DNA of 7,237 nucleotides, taken from contig CAITZN010000440.1 of NCBI GenBank assembly GCA_903896915.1, forward strand, positions 1 to 7,237, written 5' to 3'. A model generated the notes under the pieces. It saw only the letters and a program-made list of their open reading frames with translations. It was not told the DNA's origin and ran no database searches. A program made the position numbers and the translations under genes. This stretch comes from an uncultured bacterium. Its GTDB lineage: Bacteria > Desulfobacterota > Desulfobulbia > Desulfobulbales > Desulfobulbaceae. This document shows positions 1 through 5,786 of this stretch, piece by piece. How positions within the stretch are numbered: position 1 is the first letter of the stretch; each line of letters begins with the position of its first letter.

Positions 1-361
1 ACTGGGAGGGGGCATCCGCCGCCGGCGTTTCGTGGGCAAATGAGAAATCGGCATCGAAATTGTTGGAATAATCTTCCCAGTTGACCTCGGCCACAGAAGC
101 AGGGTCGTCGCCCTTCACCCGATCGGTGATCGGGGATTCGGCCTGGAACAGGTTTTCTTCGGCGGAAAGGGCGTCCGGGTTGACGGGCTGCTCGAGCAGG
201 GGGGGCACTTCCTCCAGCATCGGATTTTGTTCGATTTCTGCCTGGAGGGCATCGGTAAGCTCAAGGCGGCCAAGTTGCAGCAGCTTGATGGCTTGACGCA
301 GCTGTGGCGTCATTACCAGTTTTTGCGAAAGCTTCAGGCTTTGTCTGAGTTCAAGTGCCAT
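1..361 (-). CDS. rpoN: RNA polymerase sigma-54 factor RpoN, N-terminal part (runs off the left edge)
   Basis: This is the first 120 residues of sigma-54, the alternative sigma factor that recognises -24/-12 promoters and needs AAA+ activators to open DNA. The start of the protein, MALELRQSLKLSQKLVMTPQ, continues LRQAIKLLQL and AEIEQNPMLEE. This is the conserved glutamine- and leucine-rich Region I (about residues 1-50) that contacts activators and holds the holoenzyme closed. Residues 51-120 are acidic and proline-rich with low conservation, as expected for Region II. The core-binding and HTH/RpoN-box regions lie outside the window. The ATG at 361 is preceded in frame by a TAG four codons upstream, so the start is well constrained, although no good Shine-Dalgarno sequence is visible. 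The gene lies 60 bases downstream of lptB in the same direction, so co-transcription with lptA-lptB is likely. Identity is secure; the gene is incomplete only because of the window edge. Confidence 0.96.
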   Translation of the reverse strand, partial: MALELRQSLKLSQKLVMTPQLRQAIKLLQLGRLELTDALQAEIEQNPMLEEVPPLLEQPVNPDALSAEENLFQAESPITDRVKGDDPASVAEVNWEDYSNNFDADFSFAHETPAADAPSQ

Positions 362-421
362 GCCGTACCAAGTCTATTTCTAGATGCTGTTGTCTACGTT
401 GAGATTCAGAATTGTCCGCAC

Positions 422-1153
422 TCACATGCGAAAGTTGTCGCCGAGATACATTTTTCGGGCTACCGAGCTTTGGATGATATCCTCGGCCACGCCGCTGGTC
501 AGGATCTGACCGTTGTTCATGATATAAGCGAAATCGCAGACCTGCAAGGTTTCCCGGACATTGTGATCGGAAATAAGAATGCCCAATCCTTTCTCCTTGA
601 GACCGCGGATTATCTGTTGCAGGTCAGCGACCGAAAGAGGGTCGACCCCGGCGAACGGTTCGTCCAGCAGGATGAACCGCGGCTTGGTGGCAAGCGCCCG
701 GATGATTTCAACCCGCCGCCGTTCACCGCCTGAAAGGGCGTGCCCCTTATTGTTGGCCAGATGCTCAAGTTTGAGCTCAGCCAGGAGTTCTCCGATTCGA
801 TTGTTGATTTCGTTTTTCGGGAGTCCCATCGGTTCGAGAACGATGCGGATGTTTTCTTCTACGGTCAGTTTTTTAAAGATCGAGGGTTCCTGGGCTAGGT
901 AGGTGATGCCGCGCAAGGCTCGTTTATGGATCGGCAGCGAAGTGATGTCCTCATCGTCGAGGAAGACGGTGCCGCTGGTCGGGCGAATAAAGCCGACCAT
1001 CGTGTAAAAGGTGGTAGTCTTGCCCGCGCCGTTGGGTCCCAGCAGGCCAACCACGGAGGAACTTCTTACCTGCAGGTTGACCTGATCGACAACCCGCCGG
1101 TTGCGATATTCCTTAACGATGCTGCGGGTTTCGAGAACGGATTGTTCGCTCAT
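422..1153 (-). CDS. lptB: LPS export ABC transporter ATP-binding protein LptB
   Basis: This is the cytoplasmic ATPase of the LptB2FG complex, which extracts lipopolysaccharide from the inner membrane and pushes it along the LptC-LptA bridge. The 243-residue length is normal for the family. Visible motifs in order are Walker A GPNGAGKTT (39-47), Q-loop with Q88 in YLAQEPS, ABC signature LSGGE followed by RRRVEIIRALA (140-155), Walker B RFILLDEP with catalytic E165, D-loop around 168-172, and switch histidine H197 in ISDHN. The C-terminus MYLGDNFRM matches the typical LptB ending (YLG-DF-), which separates it from LivF/LivG-type ABC proteins. Its ATG overlaps the lptA stop codon as ATGA, and there is only a weak Shine-Dalgarno, so translation is probably coupled to lptA. 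No key residue is missing. Confidence 0.97.
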   Translation of the reverse strand: MSEQSVLETRSIVKEYRNRRVVDQVNLQVRSSSVVGLLGPNGAGKTTTFYTMVGFIRPTSGTVFLDDEDITSLPIHKRALRGITYLAQEPSIFKKLTVEENIRIVLEPMGLPKNEINNRIGELLAELKLEHLANNKGHALSGGERRRVEIIRALATKPRFILLDEPFAGVDPLSVADLQQIIRGLKEKGLGILISDHNVRETLQVCDFAYIMNNGQILTSGVAEDIIQSSVARKMYLGDNFRM

Positions 1154-1680
1154 GGTTTTTTATTGGCTTCAGGGTGGAGGACGGCCCTGACCCTGCTTTT
1201 GGTGGTCTCATCCTGTTCCACAACCGACCGTTTCTCGTCAAGATAGTAGATGATGGTTTTGCCGGCGACCATGTTCTGTCCCTGCCAGGCCTTGGCATTT
1301 CCCGAGAGGATGACCTTGCGTTCCTTGGCGAAATAATCCATTCGGTCGCCGGTTCCCAACCAGTCGTTTTGGACGATCTTGACGTTATTTTTGCAGATGA
1401 GCTTTTCCATTTGATTGGTGGTTTGCTTATCCTTGTTGTTTTTCGACCCGGTATAGAAAACGGTCATCTCGTCGGAGCGGATGGTGAGTTTTCCCTGACG
1501 GGCATCGACTTTCCCGATAAAGACAACGGCATTGTCATTTTCCTGTGACACCATCCGGTTGGCTTCAATGTTAATTGGTTCGGACGAGTCTTCGGCAGCG
1601 GCACAGGCGGTCGCAATCGGAAGGAGGGTGATTGCGGCTATCCACAGGATTTTTCGCACGGCAGCAAGGAGGGGCCCCAT
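1150..1680 (-). CDS. lptA: LPS transport periplasmic protein LptA (OstA-like)
   Basis: LptA forms the periplasmic beta-jellyroll bridge that carries lipopolysaccharide from LptC to LptD. The 176-residue protein has an N-terminal export signal: R9 and K10, a hydrophobic stretch at about 11-24, then TACAAA with likely cleavage around residue 27-29. The mature part has the OstA/LptA pattern, beginning PINIEANRM (35-43), then FIGKVDARQGKLTIRSDEM (54-72), CKNNVKIVQND (96-106), AKERKVILSGNAKAWQGQN (118-136) and a final strand at about 140-156. Residues 78-90 are a hydrophilic loop. The ATG at 1680 is supported by GAGG at 1692-1689, eight bases upstream. The gene is the first of the leftward unit and overlaps lptB by four bases. 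No lptC precedes it. A cysteine at residue 26 gives the signal a weak lipoprotein look; a soluble periplasmic protein is the expected form. Confidence 0.92.
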   Translation of the reverse strand: MGPLLAAVRKILWIAAITLLPIATACAAAEDSSEPINIEANRMVSQENDNAVVFIGKVDARQGKLTIRSDEMTVFYTGSKNNKDKQTTNQMEKLICKNNVKIVQNDWLGTGDRMDYFAKERKVILSGNAKAWQGQNMVAGKTIIYYLDEKRSVVEQDETTKSRVRAVLHPEANKKP

Positions 1681-1688
1681 AGGTATGT

Positions 1689-1715
1689 CCTCAGGGATGC
1701 ATATAAAAAAGCATC
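1689..1715 (-). promoter_or_regulatory. lptA leader: small stem-loop and Shine-Dalgarno
   Basis: Read on the minus strand, GAGG (1692-1689) lies eight bases before the lptA ATG and fixes that start. Immediately upstream, GATGC (1715-1711) and GCATC (1700-1696) can form a five-base-pair stem around a ten-base loop rich in T and A. The stem ends three bases before the Shine-Dalgarno. The ribosome site is a confident call; any regulatory role for the short stem is speculative. Confidence 0.55.
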
Positions 1716-1753
1716 GTTGCAGTTTCGGGATTGGTTATTGCAAGTATCCGGCC

Positions 1754-1782
1754 ATGCTACTTTGTTATCCGGGAAATGTAAA
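1754..1782 (-). promoter_or_regulatory. Candidate sigma-70-type promoter for lptA-lptB-rpoN
   Basis: On the minus strand, TTTACA (1782-1777) matches five of six bases of the -35 consensus. TAGCAT (1759-1754), after a 17-base spacer, matches four of six bases of the -10. Transcription would begin near 1747 and leave a leader of about 67 bases before lptA. The position is sensible because no other gene lies upstream, but the -10 is imperfect, so this remains a prediction by eye. Confidence 0.4.
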
Positions 1783-1833
1783 GGCCTTAGGGTAATGTAA
1801 GCTTCTCCTTTTATCGAACGAGAAATAGAAAGG

Positions 1834-1862
1834 TTTACATAGGGTTAAAGCGGGAGTAAAAT
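1834..1862 (+). promoter_or_regulatory. Likely sigma-70-type promoter of the arg operon
   Basis: TTTACA (1834-1839, five of six consensus bases) and TAAAAT (1857-1862, five of six) are separated by an ideal 17-base spacer. The predicted start is near 1869, giving a leader of about 57 bases before the argB ATG at 1926. A start near 1869 would leave too little leader for the in-frame ATG at 1878, which supports the downstream argB start. No convincing ArgR operator (a pair of GAAT-N4-ATTC-like half sites) was seen around it. Confidence 0.6.
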
Positions 1863-1908
1863 AAACCCCTTCAAATTATGGTGGCAACAGAGGGCGTGAG
1901 GCAATGCA

Positions 1909-1913
1909 AGGAG
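1909..1913 (+). promoter_or_regulatory. Shine-Dalgarno that decides the argB start
   Basis: AGGAG lies 12 bases before the ATG at 1926. The spacing is somewhat long, but the alternative in-frame ATG at 1878 has no Shine-Dalgarno at all and would add 16 residues not seen in typical ArgB proteins. Confidence 0.6.
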
Positions 1914-1925
1914 ACCCAAAGAAAA

Positions 1926-2813
1926 ATGATACGTGATGAAATCGCCAAGGCGAAGGTGTTGGTGGAATCGCTCCCCTATATAAGCGAATTCAGAGGGAAA
2001 ACTATAGTCATCAAGTACGGCGGCCATGCGATGGTCGATGAGGTGCTCAAACGGAATTTCGCTCTTGATGTCATTTTGATGAAATATATTGGCATAAATC
2101 CGGTGATTGTTCACGGTGGCGGACCTCAGATCAATCGCTTTCTTGAAAAAATGCACATAACCCCCAGTTATGTCCAGGGGATGCGGGTCACCGACGGCGA
2201 GACCATGGACGTGGTCGAGATGGTCCTGGTGGGCAAGGTCAATAAGGAGATTGTTGGCCTGATCAACCACTGCGGTGGTAAGGCGGTGGGGCTTTCCGGC
2301 CGGGATGGCGATCTGGTACAGGCTAGAAAACTCACCATCCAGGGCAAAACCCCGGGCGAGGACATGCCGCCGGAACTGATAGATATCGGTCGGGTCGGGG
2401 AAGTGACCAAGGTGAATCCGGGAATTCTTGAAGCGCTTGACATTCACGATTTTATTCCGGTCATCGCACCTGTCGGGGTTGGTGAAGATGGCCAGGCCTT
2501 CAACATTAATGCCGATCTGGTGGCCGGGGCCATTGCCGCCGAGTTGCATGCGGTCAAATTGATGCTGCTGACCGATGTCGAGGGGGTCAAGAACAGTAAC
2601 AACGAGCTGATCTCCACCATCTATCGCGATCAGATCGACGATTTGATCGCTGCCGGAGTGATCAAGGGCGGGATGATCCCCAAGGTTAACTGTTGTAAAT
2701 CAGCCCTTGACGGCGGCGTGGCCAAGGCTCACATTATTGATGGTCGCCAGGAACACGCGATATTACTGGAAATTTTCACCCGAATGGGTATTGGTACGGA
2801 GTTAGTGGCATGA
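1926..2813 (+). CDS. argB: Acetylglutamate kinase ArgB
   Basis: This enzyme phosphorylates N-acetyl-L-glutamate with ATP, the second step of arginine synthesis, in the cytoplasm. The 295 residues show the amino acid kinase fold: VIKYGGHAM with K30, HGGGPQIN (63-70) for the acetylglutamate/phosphate loop, [10 protein letters not shown] (85-94), GLSGRDGDL (122-130), [13 protein letters not shown] with D197, LTDVEGV (215-221), and KGGMIPK with K247 and K253. The reading frame is open back to 1878, but the start at 1926 is preferred because it gives the typical beginning [19 protein letters not shown] and an upstream AGGAG. That N-terminal helix is characteristic of hexameric, arginine-inhibited NAGKs such as those of Thermotoga and Pseudomonas, so feedback inhibition by arginine is inferred. 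It is the first gene of the rightward operon and overlaps argD by ATGA. Confidence 0.97.
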   Translation: MIRDEIAKAKVLVESLPYISEFRGKTIVIKYGGHAMVDEVLKRNFALDVILMKYIGINPVIVHGGGPQINRFLEKMHITPSYVQGMRVTDGETMDVVEMVLVGKVNKEIVGLINHCGGKAVGLSGRDGDLVQARKLTIQGKTPGEDMPPELIDIGRVGEVTKVNPGILEALDIHDFIPVIAPVGVGEDGQAFNINADLVAGAIAAELHAVKLMLLTDVEGVKNSNNELISTIYRDQIDDLIAAGVIKGGMIPKVNCCKSALDGGVAKAHIIDGRQEHAILLEIFTRMGIGTELVA

Positions 2814-4006
2814 GTAACGCAGAGTGGGCAGACAGGGGGAATCAGGTGTTTATCGGCACTTATAACCGGTTTCCGGCAGCGATGGTCAGAGGCAGCGGGT
2901 GCAGGCTCTGGGATGCTGATGGCAAGGAGTATCTCGATTTTCTTGCCGGCATCGCAGTCTGTTCGCTCGGACATTGCCATCCCAGAGTCACCGAGGCGAT
3001 CTGCCGACAGGCTTCGTCCCTGGTCCATGTCTCTAATCTTTTTCATACGCAACCGCAGATCGAACTGGCGGAATTGCTGGTTGCCCATAGCTTTGCCGAC
3101 AGGGTCTTTATGGCCAACTCCGGGGCAGAGGTCAACGAGGCGGCGATCAAGCTGGCCCGAATCCACAGTGGCGAAGGGAAATACGAGATCATCTCGCTGG
3201 AGGGCTCTTTCCACGGCCGGACGCTGGCAACCGTCGCTGCCACCGGCCAACCCAAGTTTCATCAGGGCTTTGAGCCCCTGCCGCAGGGCTTTGTCCATGC
3301 CCCGTTCGGTGATCCTCAGGCCATCGAACAGCTGATCACACCGCAGACCTGTGCCATTCTCTGCGAACCCTTGCAGGGAGAAAGCGGTGTCCGGCCCTTA
3401 GAGAAAGACTACCTGCTTGCGATCCGCGACCTTTGCGACCGGCACGGTTTGCTGCTGATTTTTGATGAGGTCCAGACCGGTCTGGGCCGGACCGGTACCC
3501 TGTTTGCCCACGAGCAGCTTGGGGTGACCCCGGATATCATGACCCTGGCCAAGGCCCTGGGCAACGGTCTGCCCATCGGCGCCATGCTGACCACACAGAA
3601 GATTGCCGCCTCGCTTGTCGTCGGCACCCATGCCTCCACCTTTGGCGGCAATCCGGTGGCGGCGGCGGCGGCGGTCGAGGTCATGAAGGTCATGTTGGCT
3701 GATGGTTTTCTCGAATCCGTTCGGGAGAAGAGTCGCTATTTCGTCAAAAAACTGGAGGGCGTGGCAGCTCGTTATCCTCAACTGGCCAACGGAGTCCGAG
3801 GCCGAGGGCTGCTCCTGGGGCTGGTGCTGACCGAGAAAGGGGTTGAGCAGGGGGGAGCGATTGTCCAACACCTGTTCGAGCAAGGGGTGCTGATCAATTT
3901 CGCCGGCAACCGGGTTCTGCGGTTCGTGCCTCCGCTGGTCGTTAGCACGGAAGAAATCGATATGCTGATCGAGAAGCTTTGCCAGGTGCTGGACCGGTTC
4001 GCATGA
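2810..4006 (+). CDS. argD: Acetylornithine aminotransferase ArgD
   Basis: This PLP enzyme transfers an amino group from glutamate to N-acetylglutamate 5-semialdehyde, giving N-acetylornithine. At 398 residues it has the usual length of class-III aminotransferases of this family. Visible motifs are [17 protein letters not shown] (42-58), [15 protein letters not shown] (103-117), SFHGRT (133-138), CEPLQGE (185-191), [12 protein letters not shown] with D219 contacting the PLP ring nitrogen, the PLP lysine K248 in [15 protein letters not shown], and TFGGNP (277-282). V108 stands where alanine is usual, a conservative change. The start is the ATGA overlap with argB, supported by GGAG eight bases upstream. 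A run of five GCG codons at 3659-3673 encodes alanines 284-288. Related activities (succinylornithine or ornithine aminotransferase) are less likely given the arg context. Confidence 0.96.
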   Translation: MSNAEWADRGNQVFIGTYNRFPAAMVRGSGCRLWDADGKEYLDFLAGIAVCSLGHCHPRVTEAICRQASSLVHVSNLFHTQPQIELAELLVAHSFADRVFMANSGAEVNEAAIKLARIHSGEGKYEIISLEGSFHGRTLATVAATGQPKFHQGFEPLPQGFVHAPFGDPQAIEQLITPQTCAILCEPLQGESGVRPLEKDYLLAIRDLCDRHGLLLIFDEVQTGLGRTGTLFAHEQLGVTPDIMTLAKALGNGLPIGAMLTTQKIAASLVVGTHASTFGGNPVAAAAAVEVMKVMLADGFLESVREKSRYFVKKLEGVAARYPQLANGVRGRGLLLGLVLTEKGVEQGGAIVQHLFEQGVLINFAGNRVLRFVPPLVVSTEEIDMLIEKLCQVLDRFA

Positions 4007-4035
4007 ACCGGCAGCTCACTCGGTCCATGCGCTGA
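4003..4035 (+). CDS. Ten-codon ORF bridging argD and mntP (speculative coupling ORF)
   Basis: The argD stop overlaps an ATG (ATGA, 4003-4006) that opens a ten-residue frame, [10 protein letters not shown], ending with TGA at 4033-4035. The mntP ATG follows two bases later. Because mntP lacks a Shine-Dalgarno of its own, a ribosome finishing argD could reinitiate here and then at mntP. It is too short for coding statistics and may be chance. No function is claimed for the peptide. Confidence 0.2.
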   Translation: MNRQLTRSMR

Positions 4036-4037
4036 GC

Positions 4038-4628
4038 ATGGATACTCTTTCCCTAGTGGCCGTGGCCGTGGCCTTGGCAATGGATGCCTTTGCGGTAGCT
4101 CTGGCGGCAGGTGCCATTTTGCACCCTCTGACCTTTCGGCCTTGTTTCCGACTCGCCTTTCACTTTGGCCTATTCCAAGCCATGATGCCGGTGATCGGCT
4201 GGCTGGCAGGTTTGACGGTTCAATCGTTTGTGGCGGCTTGGAGTCATTGGATTGCTTTTTGTCTCCTGATGTATATCGGCGGCCGTATGATCCATGAGGC
4301 GCTGACCGCAGAGGAAGGTGTGGAACGTGCTAAAGATCCGAGCAAAGGGTTGACGATGGTGGCACTTTCCGTGGCCACCAGCATTGATGCACTGGCCGTG
4401 GGATTGACCCTGGCGATGCTTGACGTGGTGATATGGATCCCTTCGCTGGTGATCGGGCTCGTTGCAGCTGCTTTTACCGTTATGGGACTTTTCCTGGGAA
4501 CCCGGGCGGGCAAGCTGTGGGGGAAAAGGGTGGAGGTCGCCGGTGGAGTGATTCTGATTCTGATAGGTCTGAAAATTCTTCTTTCGGCTCTGTTTTTCAA
4601 CAATTCATCAGCTGGAATTGTCAGCTGA
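4038..4628 (+). CDS. mntP: MntP-family manganese efflux pump (DUF204/YebN)
   Basis: Predicted inner-membrane exporter that removes excess Mn(II). The 196-residue protein has six hydrophobic segments at about 3-25, 36-57, 66-84, 106-127, 131-154 and 165-187. It also has the internal duplication typical of the family: AMDAFAVALAAG (14-25, D16) in the first half and SIDALAVGLTLA (115-126, D117) in the second. These aspartates correspond to residues important in E. coli MntP. GLFQAMMPVIGW (44-55) and the C-terminal GTRAGKLWGKRVEVAGGVIL (154-173) are also family-like. It lies 31 bases after argD, without a clear ribosome site or room for the yybP-ykoY manganese riboswitch seen ahead of many mntP genes. 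It is probably co-transcribed with argB-argD, which is unusual for this function. Family assignment is firm; metal specificity is inferred from relatives. Confidence 0.9.
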   Translation: MDTLSLVAVAVALAMDAFAVALAAGAILHPLTFRPCFRLAFHFGLFQAMMPVIGWLAGLTVQSFVAAWSHWIAFCLLMYIGGRMIHEALTAEEGVERAKDPSKGLTMVALSVATSIDALAVGLTLAMLDVVIWIPSLVIGLVAAAFTVMGLFLGTRAGKLWGKRVEVAGGVILILIGLKILLSALFFNNSSAGIVS

Positions 4629-4652
4629 GTTCTGAACCGGTCTTAAACCCCA

Positions 4653-4702
4653 TGCAAGAGGAGCATTTCTGTGAAATTCCTTTGCAAACGACCTGTTTTT
4701 TT
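4653..4702 (+). terminator. Bulged hairpin plus T run after mntP (possible weak terminator or attenuator)
   Basis: TGCAA-AGGA (4653-4662, with G4658 bulged) pairs with TCCTTTGCA (4678-4686). Inside it ATTTC (4665-4669) pairs with GAAAT (4673-4677) around a TGT loop, with G4663 and C4664 bulged, giving about 14 base pairs. Seven T residues follow at 4696-4702. The T run begins nine bases after the stem, which is poor for an intrinsic terminator. An outer GGTC (4639-4642)/GACC (4690-4693) pairing would bring it to within two bases. It lies 25 bases after the mntP stop, in the right place to separate mntP from argF. Confidence 0.35.
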
Positions 4703-4709
4703 GTATCAA
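4682..4709 (+). promoter_or_regulatory. Weak candidate promoter upstream of argF
   Basis: TTGCAA (4682-4687, four of six -35 bases) and TATCAA (4704-4709, four of six -10 bases) are separated by 16 bases. Transcription would start near 4716, about 90 bases before argF, so the folded element at 4721-4777 would lie in the leader. Another -10-like box, TATATT (4749-4754), has no good -35. Both are weak matches in an AT-rich stretch. Confidence 0.25.
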
Positions 4710-4720
4710 TTCTATTTTTA

Positions 4721-4777
4721 CCCGAATGAACGGGCAGCATGCAGAGCTTATATTGCGCTCTTATGTGTACATGCTGC
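4721..4777 (+). repeat. Nested inverted repeats in the argF leader
   Basis: CCCG (4721-4724) and CGGG (4731-4734) form a short stem. It abuts a perfect eight-base inverted repeat, GCAGCATG (4734-4741) with CATGCTGC (4770-4777). Within that, AGAGC (4743-4747) pairs with GCTCT (4757-4761) around a nine-base loop. No T run follows, so it does not look like a terminator. The right arm ends 29 bases before the argF ATG. It could be an RNA leader structure or a protein-binding site; the sequence alone does not say which. Confidence 0.45.
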
Positions 4778-4806
4778 ATCGTTCCTGGAATACATGAGAT
4801 AGCATT

Positions 4807-5730
4807 ATGAAGAACCATTTGTTGGCATTGGGAGAATTTACGCGGCAAGAGTTGCAATCTTTGATAGATCGCGCTTTGACGCTTAAAGCTGAAAGTAAAG
4901 CCGGGGTCCGCCATCAGCAGCTTGCCGGCCGCAAAATCTGTCTGCTTTTTGAAAAACCGTCAACTCGGACGCGGGTCTCCTTCGAGGCGGCCATGTATGG
5001 CCTGGGCGGCCAGGTTATTTTCATGTCTGCCAAAGAATCGCAATTGGGTCGCGGCGAACCGCTCAAAGACACCGCCCGGGTCCTGTCCCGCTATGTCGAT
5101 GCCATTGTCGTCCGGACCTTCGGCCAGGGAGTGGTGGAAGAGCTGGCCCGCTATGCGACCGTGCCGGTGATCAATGCCCTCACCGATCTTCATCATCCCT
5201 GCCAGGTCCTTAGCGATCTGATGACGGTCATTGAGGAAAAAGGTGAGCTGACCGCGTTGAAGACGGTCTGGCTCGGCGATGGTAACAATATGGCCAATTC
5301 GTGGATTGAGGCGGCTTCGGTCTTCGGTTTTCCGCTAACCCTGGCCTGTCCGGCTGGATTCGAGCCCAATGCAGCCATCCTGGAAAAGGCACGGGCCCGC
5401 TGTTCCCAACCGATTGAGGTGCTGCGCGATCCCGCCACCGCTATCCGGGGGGCGGATGTGGTCAATGTCGATGTCTGGGCCTCCATGGGCCAAGAAGCGG
5501 AGCAGGAGCAGCGGCTGGAGTTGTTTAAATCCTATCAGTTGAACAGTGCCCTCCTGGCTCAGGCCGGGAAAGGGGCGATAGTGCTCCATTGTCTGCCGGC
5601 GCATCGTGACGAGGAAATCACCGAAGAGGTGCTCGAAGGGTCGCAGAGTGTGGTTTTTGATCAGGCTGAAAATAAAATGCATATCCACGCGGCGATACTG
5701 GAATCTTTTATCACCGGAGCGGTGGTTTAG
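4807..5730 (+). CDS. argF: Ornithine carbamoyltransferase ArgF
   Basis: This cytoplasmic enzyme joins ornithine and carbamoyl phosphate to make citrulline. At 307 residues it is full length. The carbamoyl-phosphate domain shows [13 protein letters not shown] (STRTR at 52-56), R103 in VVRTF, and HPCQ (130-133). The ornithine domain shows [10 protein letters not shown] (157-166), D222 with SMG (226-228), and HCLPAHR (261-267) with the catalytic cysteine C262. The SMG and HCLPA motifs distinguish it from aspartate carbamoyltransferase. At the C-terminus AENKMH (287-292) has lysine at 290, where the family usually has a carbamoyl-phosphate-binding arginine (AENRxH). The start at 4807 has only a weak GAGA at 4796-4799. 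It follows mntP after 178 bases of structured, AT-rich DNA, so it may have its own promoter or attenuation control, and it precedes argG by 56 bases. Confidence 0.96.
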   Translation: MKNHLLALGEFTRQELQSLIDRALTLKAESKAGVRHQQLAGRKICLLFEKPSTRTRVSFEAAMYGLGGQVIFMSAKESQLGRGEPLKDTARVLSRYVDAIVVRTFGQGVVEELARYATVPVINALTDLHHPCQVLSDLMTVIEEKGELTALKTVWLGDGNNMANSWIEAASVFGFPLTLACPAGFEPNAAILEKARARCSQPIEVLRDPATAIRGADVVNVDVWASMGQEAEQEQRLELFKSYQLNSALLAQAGKGAIVLHCLPAHRDEEITEEVLEGSQSVVFDQAENKMHIHAAILESFITGAVV

Positions 5731-5746
5731 TAATCATCAACAACGA

Positions 5747-5769
5747 GACAGCCCTTTGGGGGCCATGTC
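5747..5769 (+). repeat. Hairpin in the argF-argG junction
   Basis: GACAGCCC (5747-5754) pairs with GGGC (5760-5763) and TGTC (5766-5769), making eight base pairs with a two-base bulge and a TTTGG loop. It sits between the argF stop and the argG ribosome site, six bases before AGGG at 5775-5778. Without a T run it is not an intrinsic terminator; RNA stability or processing is a guess. Confidence 0.4.
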
Positions 5770-5774
5770 AGAGC

Positions 5775-5778
5775 AGGG
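5775..5778 (+). promoter_or_regulatory. Shine-Dalgarno that decides the argG start
   Basis: AGGG lies eight bases before the ATG at 5787 but only two bases before the in-frame ATG at 5781. The downstream ATG is therefore the better start, and it gives the typical ArgG beginning [11 protein letters not shown]. Confidence 0.6.
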
Positions 5779-5786
5779 TTATGAGT

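Noticed and set aside
227..733. 168-codon plus-strand frame across the rpoN/lptB junction
   Set aside because: It is antisense to Region I of RpoN and to the LptB catalytic domain, both conserved. Its translation resembles no family.
1878..1925. Upstream ATG giving ArgB 16 extra residues
   Set aside because: There is no Shine-Dalgarno, the ATG is only about nine bases after the predicted transcription start, and the extra residues do not match the usual ArgB N-terminus.
1904..1936. Ten-codon frame overlapping the argB start
   Set aside because: It has no ribosome site and no arginine codons. Its overlap with the Shine-Dalgarno and the argB start appears coincidental.
1845..2549. 234-codon frame antisense to argB
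   Set aside because: It lies opposite a clearly conserved argB, covers the argB promoter, and its translation has no recognisable motif. It is a mirror of argB codon bias.
3659..3673. Five tandem GCG units in argD as a phase-variable repeat
   Set aside because: The tract is short, in frame, encodes a plausible alanine helix of the aminotransferase, and unit changes of three bases would not shift the frame.
4629..4806. ArgR operator upstream of argF
   Set aside because: GAAT and ATTC words occur (around 4724 and 4709) but not in the paired, correctly spaced arrangement of an ARG box.
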